Below, piece by piece: positions 24,560 through 33,789 of a DNA stretch of 64,000 nucleotides. Made by a program: the position numbers and the translations under genes. The stretch is from an uncultured Myxococcales bacterium (GTDB taxonomy: Bacteria; Myxococcota_A; UBA9042). Where the stretch lies: contig CAIYWC010000188.1 in NCBI GenBank assembly GCA_903929795.1, forward strand, positions 1-64,000, read 5' to 3'. The notes beneath the pieces are model-generated. The model worked only from the letters and a program-made list of their open reading frames with translations, was not told the DNA's origin and did not search any database. Every line of letters begins with the position of its first letter. Within the stretch, counting starts at the first letter, position 1.

Positions 24560-25960
24560 TCAAATCCGGTCCGTCGCGCCCACCAGGATCTGGCCGACAA
24601 ACCGCACAAGCACCTCCAGCCGCTGGCCCGCCGCACGCACGCGCTCGACCGACAACTGCTTGATTTCAATGCGAACCGGCAATCTCTGACCGTCGACGTC
24701 CAGCGGCTGCGCCAGCGCCAAGACGGCCGCGCGCGCCTGCGCCTCCACGCTCTCGCGCGGGATCCGCACCTGCCGGGCGATCTGCGCGGTCAGATCGGCT
24801 TTTTTCAGCGCCACGGCCAGTTCCACCAACCGGTCGTCGGTCTGCATGTCGAGGTGCACGTCGGTCAGGTGAATCTCGGTCTCGGTCACCTCCGGCAGAC
24901 CCCAGATCATGAATTCCCCTTCGATTTTGCGATGAATTGGCAGCCACAGAAACGTGTCGGCGATCTCGCCATGGACGCGCACGTGGATCAGCAGCGCACC
25001 TTTGGCGGAATCCAGGCGAATCCCGTCCAGCTGGATCCAGCCGCGATCGCTGCCCGGCTCACCCAGCGGCAGCGGCTTGCCCGTGACAAGCTGCGCCGAC
25101 GACTGCGCCTGGACGGCGTCCAGCGACACGCCGATCGGCAGCAGCAAGCGCGTTTCCGGCACCGCCAGCTCACGCTGCACGGCGATGCTGACCGAGCGTT
25201 GCGCCAGTCCGAGGTCTGGCGCGAGCGCGCACGGCTGCTCCACGGTCGGCAGCGCCGCGACGACGATCGCGAGCCGCAGCGCGCTCGGGTCGACCTCCGG
25301 CTGGGACGCCGTGATGCCTTGCGCGCGCAGCTTGAGGCACGCCTGCTGCTGCAGCACCATCGGCCGGTTGAGCGCGGCGGTCATGGGCGCCACCGCGGTC
25401 GCCACCGGCAGGCTAAGTTTCCCCAACAATTCCGCGAGCTGCCGCGCCACCAGGTTCTGCAGCGCGTCGATCGCCACGCCCGAGAGCATCGCCAGCGGCC
25501 CCGGCAGGTTCAGGTTGTGCAGGTTGACGCGCGCCACCACGTTTTCCAGCCGCAGATCGCCGGTCGGCGTCAGCGTCGGCCGCGCGCACAGGTCGATGTC
25601 CGCGCCCAGCGTCTTGTCCAGGCTCGCGCCCATGGCCTGCGCGCGCGCCGCCACGCGAAACGGCACCAGCAGGCAGAGCGCGCCGCTGTCCGCCCGCGGC
25701 GTCACGATTCCGCCGCGCGCGATGTCCAGCGCCCAGTGCACCGGCCCAGCGTCGCCGGTCCGCTGCACCGGCGCCAGCGCGTAGTGTTCGACAATGCCGG
25801 CCAGCTGCATCAGCGGCAGGCGCGCGACGGCGGCAATGAACGACGTTTCCGCAGCTGGTTCAACGGGTTGCAGCGTGCGCACGTCTGGCTCAGGCGCGAC
25901 CAGGTGCAGCGCGCAGGCCGGGAGCGCGCCCAGCAGCAGCAGCGACAGGCGATGGCGCAT
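24560..25960 (-). CDS. DUF4403-like lipoprotein
   Basis: A 466-residue lipoprotein. The signal ends in Leu-Pro-Ala-Cys16. The mature protein alternates long amphipathic strands (LPLMQLAGIVEHY, VNLHNLNLPGPLAM, TEIHLTDVHLDMQTDD) with conserved acidic turns. This matches the DUF4403 pattern of periplasmic/outer-membrane lipid-binding-like proteins. ATG 25960 overlaps the FKBP stop (TGATG), indicating coupling. Function of the family is not established; a lipid- or envelope-transport role is inferred from the tubular-domain-like pattern. Confidence 0.72.
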   Translation of the reverse strand: MRHRLSLLLLGALPACALHLVAPEPDVRTLQPVEPAAETSFIAAVARLPLMQLAGIVEHYALAPVQRTGDAGPVHWALDIARGGIVTPRADSGALCLLVPFRVAARAQAMGASLDKTLGADIDLCARPTLTPTGDLRLENVVARVNLHNLNLPGPLAMLSGVAIDALQNLVARQLAELLGKLSLPVATAVAPMTAALNRPMVLQQQACLKLRAQGITASQPEVDPSALRLAIVVAALPTVEQPCALAPDLGLAQRSVSIAVQRELAVPETRLLLPIGVSLDAVQAQSSAQLVTGKPLPLGEPGSDRGWIQLDGIRLDSAKGALLIHVRVHGEIADTFLWLPIHRKIEGEFMIWGLPEVTETEIHLTDVHLDMQTDDRLVELAVALKKADLTAQIARQVRIPRESVEAQARAAVLALAQPLDVDGQRLPVRIEIKQLSVERVRAAGQRLEVLVRFVGQILVGATDRI

Positions 25961-26298
25961 CAGCCGACGGCGAGGAGTTCGACGTCGAAGACGAGCTCTG
26001 AATTGCCAGGAATAATCGGTGGATAGCCGCGGACGCCGTAGCCGAGCGCGGCCGGGATGTACAGCGTGCGGCGGCCGCCGACCTGCATGCTGGCGACGCC
26101 CTCGTCCCAGCCGCGGATGACCTGGCCGACGCCGATGACGAACGTGAACGGTTGACCGCGGTCGCGCGAACTGTCGAACTTGCTGCCGGTCGTCAGCGTG
26201 CCGGTATAGTGGACCGTGACGCGTTTGCCGGTGGTCGGCGTGGCGCCGGTGCCGACCGTGATGTCTTCAAAGCGGAGGCCAGACGGGAGCGTGGGCAT
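25960..26298 (-). CDS. FKBP-type peptidyl-prolyl cis-trans isomerase
   Basis: A 112-residue single-domain FKBP. It has VTVHYTGTLTTGSKFDSS, the active-site strand PFTFVIGVGQVIRGWDEGV, YIPAALGYGVRGYPPIIPG and LVFDVELL. These are all signature segments, including the catalytic Tyr, Asp, Phe, Val-Ile and Trp positions. It catalyses prolyl isomerisation. No signal peptide, so it is cytoplasmic. ATG 26298 has AAGGA upstream; longer in-frame translation runs back through a dispersed repeat and is rejected. First gene of a coupled pair with the DUF4403-like lipoprotein. Confidence 0.94.
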   Translation of the reverse strand: MPTLPSGLRFEDITVGTGATPTTGKRVTVHYTGTLTTGSKFDSSRDRGQPFTFVIGVGQVIRGWDEGVASMQVGGRRTLYIPAALGYGVRGYPPIIPGNSELVFDVELLAVG

Positions 26299-26343
26299 GT
26301 CAGTGTCCTTGCGGGCGAGGGTTTGCGCTGGCCGCGCACGCCA

Positions 26344-26480
26344 GCGTGCTGACCCAAAGTGAATATTAAGCTCGGACGGTTGGACCTGTTGCATTTCGGA
26401 CGGGGACCGCGAGCGCGCACCTCCGGTGGCACGCCGCGGATGCCGGAGGCTTTGACGTTGGAACTCGGTCAGCGTGTATA
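26344..26480 (+). repeat. Dispersed hairpin repeat, copy B
   Basis: About 137 bp, the best full-length copy. The left end GTGCTGACCCAAAG and right end CTCGGTCAGCGTGTATA are inverted (core GCTGACC/GGTCAGC). The middle has TGCATTTCGGACGGGGACCG and the hairpin GCGCGCACC-TCC-GGTGGCACGC. It lies between the FKBP start and the end of the metallophosphoesterase gene. Confidence 0.85.
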
Positions 26481-26539
26481 GCACGAAGCGCCGCGCCCGG
26501 GAAAGTCAGGCCGGCCGGGAAGTCGGGCCGGCTGCGACG

Positions 26540-27715
26540 TCAGGCCGCCTGCAGCGTGATGCGCGTGAGCTCGGAAGGCGCGCCGAACCGCATCGGGGGG
26601 CCCCAATAACCGGCGCCGCGGCTGACGTAAATCCACGTGTCCCGATGCCGCGCGAGCCCCGCCACGTAGGGCTGCTGCAGGCCAACCAGGAACGAAAACG
26701 GCCACAGTTGCCCGCCGTGCGTATGCCCGGAGAGCTGCAAATCGACGCCGTGTGCGGCCGCTTCCTCAATGCTTTTCGGCTGGTGCGCCAGCAGAATCAC
26801 CGCGCGATCCGGGTCCCGGTTGGCCATCGCCTTGGGCAGGTCGTGGCCGTGGCCATTACCAAAGCGCCCGGCTTGCCAGTCGTCCACGCCGGCGAGGTCG
26901 AAAACGTCCGCGCCGGAGCCGATGGTCACACGCTCGTTGCGCAAGACAGTCACGCCTTGGGCGCGCCACCAGGCCAGCCACTCATCAACACCTGAATAAT
27001 ATTCATGATTTCCGGTAACAAAGAACGTCCCGTACCGGCTGCGCAGCCGCTTGAACGCCGTCATCTCCGGGCCCAGCGCCGCCACGGAGCCGTCCACCAG
27101 ATCGCCAGTGAGCACAATCAGGTCCGGCTGGAGCGCGTTGACGCGGTCCACCAGCGCCTCGACCACGTCGCTGCGGATGGTCGGGCCGACATGCAGGTCG
27201 CTGATTTGCAAAATCGTCAGGCCCTGCATGGACTTGGGTAAGCGCTTGAGCGAAACGGCCACGTCGACAAGCGCCGGCGTGCGCAACGCCGAGCGCAGCG
27301 CCGAAGTACCGGCAATCGCAGTGAAAGCTGCCGCGCCACCGCCAAACGCGCGGGCCAGGAAAAGCCGCCGCTCCGGGTCCGGGCCCAGCTGGCGCACGGC
27401 GGAAACGCCGTGGTCGACCAAGCGCAGCAGGTCCGTGGCGCCCAGACCCAGGAGCAGAAAAAACGCAAGCCCCATCCAGACATAGCCGACAAACGACAGG
27501 GCGCGCGACCACGGCGCGTCGACAAACTGGTGCACCACGATGCTCACCGGCACCGCGAGCGCGCCGACCACAAGGAGCGTGGTGACCAGCGCGCGCCACG
27601 GCGGCTGGAGCGCCGTCGCCCGCACGAGCCGGGTCCAGAGAAAATAGTGCGAACCGCCGCAGACCAGCGCGATAACCGCAATAAAAACAATGATCATCGA
27701 CAACGGACGGTGCAT
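26540..27715 (-). CDS. Membrane-anchored metallophosphoesterase (YkuE-like)
   Basis: A 391-residue protein. Three or four membrane segments (about 7-27, 42-62, 73-95) precede a calcineurin-like phosphoesterase domain with DLHVG (173-177), GDLVD (204-208), GNHE (235-238) and a late SGHTHGGQ. These provide the dinuclear metal site. Related proteins act on phospholipid or UDP-sugar headgroups at the membrane surface; the substrate here is unknown. ATG 27715 begins the first membrane segment and has a GAGG upstream. Copy B of the dispersed repeat lies downstream. Confidence 0.9.
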   Translation of the reverse strand: MHRPLSMIIVFIAVIALVCGGSHYFLWTRLVRATALQPPWRALVTTLLVVGALAVPVSIVVHQFVDAPWSRALSFVGYVWMGLAFFLLLGLGATDLLRLVDHGVSAVRQLGPDPERRLFLARAFGGGAAAFTAIAGTSALRSALRTPALVDVAVSLKRLPKSMQGLTILQISDLHVGPTIRSDVVEALVDRVNALQPDLIVLTGDLVDGSVAALGPEMTAFKRLRSRYGTFFVTGNHEYYSGVDEWLAWWRAQGVTVLRNERVTIGSGADVFDLAGVDDWQAGRFGNGHGHDLPKAMANRDPDRAVILLAHQPKSIEEAAAHGVDLQLSGHTHGGQLWPFSFLVGLQQPYVAGLARHRDTWIYVSRGAGYWGPPMRFGAPSELTRITLQAA

Positions 27716-27812
27716 CAGGAACGACCTCGGCGGGAGCGCCGATGGCAGCTTCCCGCGATGGCAACACACAACCCGGACGACTTGTTCCCGGGCGCGGGAG
27801 CGACGCCGCCGT

Positions 27813-28436
27813 TCACTCCGCCACGGCGATTGCGATCTCGCTGAACTCGCTACAGAATTCAGCCAACGACAGATCCTGCTCGGCACCGTCGGGCGCGAGG
27901 ATCGTGGCGATCGGCTGACCCTCCACCAGCGCCGCGGCCGTGACCAGCGCGACGCGCCCGCGCGCGTGTGGCCGGGCCGGCGCGTCATCGTCACCCCCCG
28001 CCAGCACCGTTTGACCCGCCGCGATCGCCGCCCGCAGCGCCATCCAAAGCGCCGCGGGATCGCGGGTCGGCACCGCGTGACCAATCGCGCCCGTCAAGGC
28101 CTGCAGCACCGCGTCTGCGCGCCCCGGCGGCTGGTCGAGCCAGCGCGCGCGCACCTCAGCCTGCGGCAACACCGCATGTTCACGCTGCGGCAGCACCGTC
28201 ACCGCGCCCGCCCGCGTCCACGCCAGCGCTTGCGGCATCGCGTCGGGCGTCCGGCCCGCGAGCGCCATGAGCACGGCACCGAGCTTGTCCTGCGGCGTCT
28301 GGCTCTCCGGCTCAGGCGCCTTGGCGTCCGGCGGCGGCTGCGGCGTCGCGGGCACGACCTCGCGCGCCTGCGTCCGCTCCTGCGCGTGCGCGGGCTTGCG
28401 CTGCTGCTTGTCCGCGCGTCGGTCCAGACTCGCCAT
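27813..28436 (-). CDS. Hypothetical protein, Ala/Arg-rich
   Basis: A 207-residue protein without recognisable family. The N-terminal 55 residues are charged and Pro/Gln-rich, probably disordered. The rest is compact alpha/beta with LGAVLMALAGR, ALWMALRAAIAAGQTVLAGG and a C-terminal acidic helix (EFCSEFSEIAIAVAE). ATG 28436 is chosen because GAGGTGG lies just upstream; an earlier in-frame start at 28463 falls in a dispersed repeat. It diverges from the desaturase gene. Confidence 0.6.
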   Translation of the reverse strand: MASLDRRADKQQRKPAHAQERTQAREVVPATPQPPPDAKAPEPESQTPQDKLGAVLMALAGRTPDAMPQALAWTRAGAVTVLPQREHAVLPQAEVRARWLDQPPGRADAVLQALTGAIGHAVPTRDPAALWMALRAAIAAGQTVLAGGDDDAPARPHARGRVALVTAAALVEGQPIATILAPDGAEQDLSLAEFCSEFSEIAIAVAE

Positions 28437-28454
28437 CGCCACCTCGTCCGCGAG

Positions 28455-28542
28455 GACACACACGCGCCGAGGTTCGAGATCGCTGGCGGTCCCGTCCGAA
28501 ACGCGACCGGTCTAACCCCGGGCGGTTTGGTCGCGCATTACG
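28455..28542 (-). repeat. Dispersed hairpin repeat, copy G (internally deleted)
   Basis: About 88 bp on the minus strand. It keeps the left end ATGCGCGACCAAA, the middle GGTCGCGTTTCGGACGGGAC and a right end GATCTCGAACCTCGGCGCGTG. The central hairpin GGTGGCACGCCGCGG block present in all other copies is missing. It lies in the divergent gap between the hypothetical gene and the desaturase gene. Confidence 0.6.
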
Positions 28543-28713
28543 GCGATCAAGCAGAGCTTGCCCAATACGCCCGGCGAACGCCAGCGGTCCGCGCGCGGCC
28601 GCATCTTCACCGTTGCGTCACGGAATGCCGGCAAGACGCCGCCACCGTTGAGACTGCGCGCCCGGCTTGGTATCGCTTTGGACCCGCGCGAACTGCGGGT
28701 GGATGCCAGTCGC

Positions 28714-29547
28714 ATGCGCTTTTTCCGCTTTCCCGAGGACCGCCTGCCGGTCCTGCTTTTTGCCAGCTACTTCGCCGCCGATGTCTGCGTCCTGTTCACG
28801 GCGCAAACCTGGTGGTTTCCAGTGCTGTGGTTCGGTCTGGGCATCATTCCCAAAGGCTGGATTTGCTCGTGGAATCACCACCATCAGCACCTGACGTTCT
28901 TTCGCGTCGCGTGGGCCAATCGGCTGCTGGAGATCATGTTCGGCTTTCAGACCGGCGTGACTTCGCATGCGTGGTTCCTGCACCACGTCGTCGGCCACCA
29001 CCGCAACTACCTGGACCAGCAGCTGGACGAATCCCGCTGGGCCCGCGCCGACGGTTCGCGCATGGCGGAGGCCGAGTACAGCGTCATCACGGCGCTGACG
29101 GCCTACCCGCGCTGCTATGCTGTGGGCAAAAACCACCCGGCGCAGCAGCGGATTTTCGTGGCGATGGCCGTGCTCCAGCTGCTCCTGCTCGCGGGCGCGA
29201 TCGCGCTGCGGCCGTACAACGCGCTGTTCGTGCTGGTCCTGCCGATGGCGACATCCTTGTATGTCACGGTTTGGGCAACGTATTTTCACCACGCGGGGCT
29301 GCGGACGAACGACCACTTGCGCGCCTCCTACAACATCCTGCACCGCGGCTACAACCTGGCGACCGGCAACCTGGGCTACCACACGGCGCACCACAGCCGC
29401 CACGGGATGCACTGGTCGCGGTTGCCGGCGTATCATGCTGAAATCGCAGATGGAATTCCCGGAAATTTGTATCGCAACCCGGGGATTCCATTCATCTGGT
29501 CGGGAAGTGAGGCGGTGCTTGACCTGACGCCGGATTCAACATGCTGA
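28714..29547 (+). CDS. Fatty acid desaturase-family membrane protein
   Basis: A 277-residue membrane protein with the three His clusters of membrane di-iron desaturases/hydroxylases: HHHQH (55-59), HHVVGHH (90-96) and HTAHHSRHGMHW (223-234). Four hydrophobic segments separate them. Such enzymes introduce double bonds or hydroxyls into acyl chains using O2. ATG 28714 precedes the first hydrophobic stretch; no strong ribosome-binding site is visible, so an earlier start cannot be excluded. The TGA stop lies inside the left terminus of repeat copy C, so the last codon or two may have been redefined by that element. Confidence 0.88.
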   Translation: MRFFRFPEDRLPVLLFASYFAADVCVLFTAQTWWFPVLWFGLGIIPKGWICSWNHHHQHLTFFRVAWANRLLEIMFGFQTGVTSHAWFLHHVVGHHRNYLDQQLDESRWARADGSRMAEAEYSVITALTAYPRCYAVGKNHPAQQRIFVAMAVLQLLLLAGAIALRPYNALFVLVLPMATSLYVTVWATYFHHAGLRTNDHLRASYNILHRGYNLATGNLGYHTAHHSRHGMHWSRLPAYHAEIADGIPGNLYRNPGIPFIWSGSEAVLDLTPDSTC

Positions 29548-29674
29548 CCGATCTCCAACACCCAATTCTTCCAGCCAGACCGGTTGCTTTTCGGACTGGA
29601 TCCGCGAGCGTGCACCGCCGGTGGCACGCCTCGGATGAAAGCGGTTTGATCGTGAACTTCGGTCAGAGTGTAGA
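29540..29674 (+). repeat. Dispersed hairpin repeat, copy C
   Basis: About 135 bp. The left end is ATGCTGACCGA and the right end TTCGGTCAGAGTG. The central hairpin GAGCGTGCACCG-CCGGTGGCACGCCTC is the strongest of the family (compensated GAG/CTC base). The left end contains the stop codon of the desaturase gene. It lies between convergent genes. Confidence 0.85.
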
Positions 29675-29716
29675 AGCCGAGGGCTGACGGCGCCCGGGCT
29701 GTAGACGGCTTGGCCC

Positions 29717-29746
29717 CGAACCGAGCCTGCCGGCAGGCTTTTCGGA
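29717..29746. terminator. Terminator-like hairpin between convergent genes
   Basis: AGCCTGCCGGCAGGCT (29,725-29,740) is a perfect palindrome followed by TTT, with flanking CCGA/TCGG extending the stem. It is placed to end the desaturase transcript and possibly the convergent FG-GAP transcript. A second GC-rich inverted repeat (GCGCCGC/GCGGCGC) follows at about 29,750-29,780. Confidence 0.5.
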
Positions 29747-29798
29747 ACGGCGCCGCGCGGACACATCATGTGCGGCGCGGCTTGAACGCCGATTTCGG

Positions 29799-32700
29799 TC
29801 AGCGCATGCGGCCCGGCCCGCGCGCGCGCCAGAGCGCCCACAGGCACGCGAGGACAAGGAGCGCAGCGCCGGGCGGGACCGTGGCGCCGGCGGTGGCGAT
29901 CCGACAGCCGCAGCCTTCTGGCACCGTTTGCGGCGCGCTGCTGACGTCGCTGCCGCTGCCGCCGCCGTCGGCCGTGACGTAGCCGGGGGTGCATGCCGTT
30001 GCGCTAACCGGCGTCGCGCCGCAGAGGTGCAGGACGAGATCCACCGCGGCCGAATGCTGAGCGCCATCATGGACTTCCAGATGCACGACGTAATCGCCCG
30101 CGGGCAGCGGCTGGCCCGCTACGGTCGTCGGCCAGGTCAGCGCCACGTGGATATTCGGCTGGCTGACATTGAACTTCTGCTGCCACACCGCCGGCGCCCC
30201 ACCGGTCGGCGCGATCTGCACGGCCCAGTCATGGATCGCGGTCTTGTCGTGCAAGTCCGCGATAATTTGGATCGAATTTCCAGCCAGCACGGCCGACGGC
30301 AGGAGCTGCTGCCCATCAATCCAAGGCGGCGACAGGTCGACGATCGTCACGCCATCGGACAGCGTCGTCGGCGCGAACGCCTGGTCCGGCCCCGAACTCG
30401 AGTACGCCTGCACCGCCGTCGTGTAGTGCTGGTTCAGGTGCATCGTCAGTCCGGTCAGCGTCGCCGCTGTGACCGCACCAAAAGCCTGCGCCGGCAGCAC
30501 GGTCGCGCCATTTTGATCCAGCACCGAGACCGCGTAGCCCTGCGCGCCCGCGACCGCAGCCCAGTTCACGTGCAGCGTCTGCGTGTCCTCCTGCTGGTCG
30601 ATATCTGACGCATCGTCCAGCGCCGGGCCATTGCCCGCGTTCTCCCGCACCCACGCCACCGGCTGCAGATTTCCGTGGTCGAGCGCGTAAAGCGCGCCGT
30701 CAGAATAGCTAACCAAAATATCGAGTTGCCCATCGCCGTCGATGTCTGCGACGAGCGGATCGCCAAAGGCGCCGCCCCAATTCAGCGCCCAATCCACGGC
30801 GCCCGTCAACGCGTTCACGCAGTACAAATAGCCTTCCGTGGTGCGAAACAACAGAGCTGGATGGCCGGCGCCGGTCAAATCCGCGGCCGCCAGCAAGCCA
30901 ACCGCGGCAAAGCCGGTCAACGCTGCGTCGGCAACGGCCACCTGCTTGCCGCCGACGTAGCCAAACGCCCAGACCGGCTGGCCCGCCTGCGCCGTCACGA
31001 CCTGAATCGTCGGCTGGGACGCGCTCCCCTGTGCCGCCAGCGGCGTCCCGCCCGCCAGCACCAGCGCCCCCGGTGCTTGATACGCTCCCGGCACGGCGAC
31101 CGTCCACAGCGTCTGAAATCCAACGGTTTTCTCAGCCGCCAGCCCACCGGTCGACCCGCAGAGCACCTGTTCCTGCACGCCGTCGCCGTCCAGGTCGATC
31201 AGCATCGCGACGCCGTAGCGCGGCTCCTTGTTCGTCAGTTGCTCCAGGACCTTGCCGCTGACGGAGTCGCAGCTGTAGCGATAGTTGTAGGCCGCGCTGA
31301 GGATGCGCTTGGGCGTCGACAACAGGTCCAGGCTGAAGGCGGTCGCGCCGAGACGACAGTCCGCCGCCGCGGGCCACAAGTCGGTGCCAGTCTTGCCGGA
31401 AATCACCGTCATCAGCTGGTTCTGGCCAGCCGCGCCCGCCAAGTCCCACTCGCAGACGAAATCGTCGGCGCCGTCGCCATTCAAGTCGGCGATCGCAAAC
31501 GGATCCCCGTACGCCCCGCCCCACGCCCATGGTCCGTTGGGATGGTGGTAGGACCAGAGCGCCGCGCCGTCCATGCCGAAAGCGGCGAGCGAGACGACCT
31601 GGGTCTTGCTCGTCGACCGCACGACGATATCGCGCTGACCATCCCCGTTGACGTCGGCAAAGTTGCCGCGCGTGCCAAGCGTCGGCGCCGGCAACGCGAG
31701 CGCAACCACGGGCGGCGTCATCGGCCCGGCGGCCGAAGTGTCCAGCAGGTTCACACTGTCTGCGCCGGAAACCAGAATGCGCCCGAGCTTGTCCGCATCG
31801 TGAATCGGCGCAACGGCAACGTACGCGTCGACCACGCCGCCAAAGCGCAGGTCGGCAAGCCCGTCCTTGTTGGCGTCATTCCCGAGCGCGCCCGTCTCGC
31901 TGGCCAGCAGACCCACAGTTCCGTCGCGTAGGCCGCGCACCAGCGCGCTGGACAGTCCGGGCCCGGTCGCGGCGATTCCGAGGACCTGGGCGCCAATCGG
32001 CAACGGCAGCTTGGTCACGGTCGTAAACTGGCCATCGTTGTTCACGCGCAGCTGGTCCAACTGGTCAATCGCGTTGTCGCCATCGGTGTCGCGAAACACC
32101 AGCAAATCGCCCTGCGTTGGCTGGGCGGTGCCCCAGGTCTGCGGCTGCGGGATCGGATCGCTGCCCGCGGCGCGCAGGTTCGCCGTGGACAGCGCTCCGG
32201 TGCCGAAATCCGCGTACTGCACGAAGCCGGTCTCGCGCGACCACTGCCAGAGCGTCAAGGGTCCCAGGCTGGGCACGGCAGCGACATCGGTGCGTTGAAT
32301 CACCAGCGTCGCGCGTTGCGCCCCGCCCATGCGCACGATCCCGCGGAGAAAGGGCCCACCCGCGCCGTTGCCCGGCATCTGCGCGGCCGCCAGCGTGTGG
32401 AGCACCGTCCCGGTCTGCGCATCGCGCGCCTCCAGCGACCATACGCCCTGGTCGAACTGCGCCGCGATCACCTCGCCCACGCCATCGCCGTCGATGTCCG
32501 CGATGCTGCCGCGCACCGTCACGTAGTGCTGCGTCGTCGCTTCGGGCAGCAGGTGCGACCACAGCACCTGGAGCGCGCCGTTGTGCAGCTGCATCGCCGC
32601 GATGCCATGCCAGAGGTAGGTCACCGCTGAAACGTCGGTCGCGTACAGCACGATCGGCGGCTGCGCCGGATCCGGCCGGAACGTGCCGCACGCCTGCGCC

Positions 32701-33491
32701 TGCCCGCCGATTGTCGCAAATGCCGACGACTGCCCCAGTGGCGCGCCAGTCTTGCCGGAATAGGCGTAGAAATGCGTGTAGCCCGGCAGCAAGAGGTCCA
32801 GGACCCCGTCGCCGTCCACGTCCACCGGCCACTGCCCGCTGATGGAACCTTTGTCATCCGCGGTCGGCGCCTGCGCGGTCGTCGCGATGGCCTTTTGCGC
32901 CGGGGCGAACCCGACGATTTGCGTGGTGGGCTGCGGAACCGACCCGCCCTGGCTCGCACCGACGGCGATGTCGGGCGCGCCGTCGCCATCGAAGTCGTCC
33001 AACGCCAAGAAGTCGAGTCGCGGCGTCTGCACCGCCGACGACCAGAGCACCACGCCGTCGCTGGAGCGCACGATATGGGCGCGGTTCAAAGCCGCCACAG
33101 CGATATCCAGCGTGCCGTCGCCATCCACGTCGCCCAAGCCCGCAATGGACAGGGCCGCCAGCTGCGGCGACGACCAAAGCACCTGCCCTGACGTCCTGCG
33201 CGCGGTCACACGACCGCCCTCAATCGAAATGACGTCGTCCACGCCGTCCAGGTCCGCGTCGAACAGGTGCGCGGAGACCGTCTCGCCACCCAGCGGAAAT
33301 CGCCATTTCACGGCCGGCAGGTTGAGTTGTGCAGTTCCCGGCGAAAAATTCGAGCGCGCCGCATCATGGCGAAATTGCGGCCAAAACAAGTCCAAGGGCG
33401 CGGAGTAGCCCGTCGCTGAGAGCGCGGCGCTGCACGTCGCGATGCCAAGGACCCCGCGGCGCAAAAGCGCACTGAATGCCGGTCGATTCAT
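29799..33491 (-). CDS. Giant secreted FG-GAP/VCBS beta-propeller protein with MYXO-CTERM-like tail
   Basis: A 1230-residue exported protein. The signal peptide occupies about 1-33. The body has many FG-GAP/integrin-type repeats marked by calcium-loop D-x-D-G-D-G motifs (DVDGDGTLDIAV, DFDGDGAPDIAV, DINDGDGV-like, DLNGDGADDFV, DIDGDGQLDILV), which form one or two beta-propellers. It ends with a fibronectin-like domain (about 1010-1180). The C-terminus has a GGGSGS linker, PEGCGCR, a hydrophobic stretch and WRARGPGRMR, resembling the MYXO-CTERM sorting signal. GGGAGG lies 7 nt before ATG 33491. Likely surface-anchored adhesin or binding protein. Confidence 0.88.
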   Translation of the reverse strand: MNRPAFSALLRRGVLGIATCSAALSATGYSAPLDLFWPQFRHDAARSNFSPGTAQLNLPAVKWRFPLGGETVSAHLFDADLDGVDDVISIEGGRVTARRTSGQVLWSSPQLAALSIAGLGDVDGDGTLDIAVAALNRAHIVRSSDGVVLWSSAVQTPRLDFLALDDFDGDGAPDIAVGASQGGSVPQPTTQIVGFAPAQKAIATTAQAPTADDKGSISGQWPVDVDGDGVLDLLLPGYTHFYAYSGKTGAPLGQSSAFATIGGQAQACGTFRPDPAQPPIVLYATDVSAVTYLWHGIAAMQLHNGALQVLWSHLLPEATTQHYVTVRGSIADIDGDGVGEVIAAQFDQGVWSLEARDAQTGTVLHTLAAAQMPGNGAGGPFLRGIVRMGGAQRATLVIQRTDVAAVPSLGPLTLWQWSRETGFVQYADFGTGALSTANLRAAGSDPIPQPQTWGTAQPTQGDLLVFRDTDGDNAIDQLDQLRVNNDGQFTTVTKLPLPIGAQVLGIAATGPGLSSALVRGLRDGTVGLLASETGALGNDANKDGLADLRFGGVVDAYVAVAPIHDADKLGRILVSGADSVNLLDTSAAGPMTPPVVALALPAPTLGTRGNFADVNGDGQRDIVVRSTSKTQVVSLAAFGMDGAALWSYHHPNGPWAWGGAYGDPFAIADLNGDGADDFVCEWDLAGAAGQNQLMTVISGKTGTDLWPAAADCRLGATAFSLDLLSTPKRILSAAYNYRYSCDSVSGKVLEQLTNKEPRYGVAMLIDLDGDGVQEQVLCGSTGGLAAEKTVGFQTLWTVAVPGAYQAPGALVLAGGTPLAAQGSASQPTIQVVTAQAGQPVWAFGYVGGKQVAVADAALTGFAAVGLLAAADLTGAGHPALLFRTTEGYLYCVNALTGAVDWALNWGGAFGDPLVADIDGDGQLDILVSYSDGALYALDHGNLQPVAWVRENAGNGPALDDASDIDQQEDTQTLHVNWAAVAGAQGYAVSVLDQNGATVLPAQAFGAVTAATLTGLTMHLNQHYTTAVQAYSSSGPDQAFAPTTLSDGVTIVDLSPPWIDGQQLLPSAVLAGNSIQIIADLHDKTAIHDWAVQIAPTGGAPAVWQQKFNVSQPNIHVALTWPTTVAGQPLPAGDYVVHLEVHDGAQHSAAVDLVLHLCGATPVSATACTPGYVTADGGGSGSDVSSAPQTVPEGCGCRIATAGATVPPGAALLVLACLWALWRARGPGRMR

Positions 33492-33705
33492 GTTGGCCTC
33501 CCTCAAAAAATGCGCTGTCCTGCGCGCCACGATGGACGGACTGTGTGTGGGTTGCAAGCGTGGCGACGCGGGTTCTTGGGGTAACGGCATTTCTTCACAC
33601 CTCAACACACGCGCCAGCGGCAGCCCGCGCGTTGGAGGAGCCGGCGACGACGAACTTCACCGGCGGGAAGCCTCAGCCACGCAGGAACTTCTGGTCAAAA
33701 CGTCA

Positions 33706-33739
33706 ACAGGGGCAACCGCTTGCGAGCGATCGCCCCTGT
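33706..33739 (-). terminator. Terminator-like hairpin downstream of the vWA gene
   Basis: On the minus strand ACAGGGGC ... GCCCCTGT forms an 8-bp stem with an inner GCT/AGC pair, followed by TTGACGTTTTG. It lies about 50 bp after the vWA stop and before the FG-GAP promoter region (33,492-33,705, where I see no other feature). Confidence 0.5.
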
Positions 33740-33789
33740 CGACGCGCATGGCACCCACCACCGCGCGTGCCCAGCTCCAGCCCGCCCGG

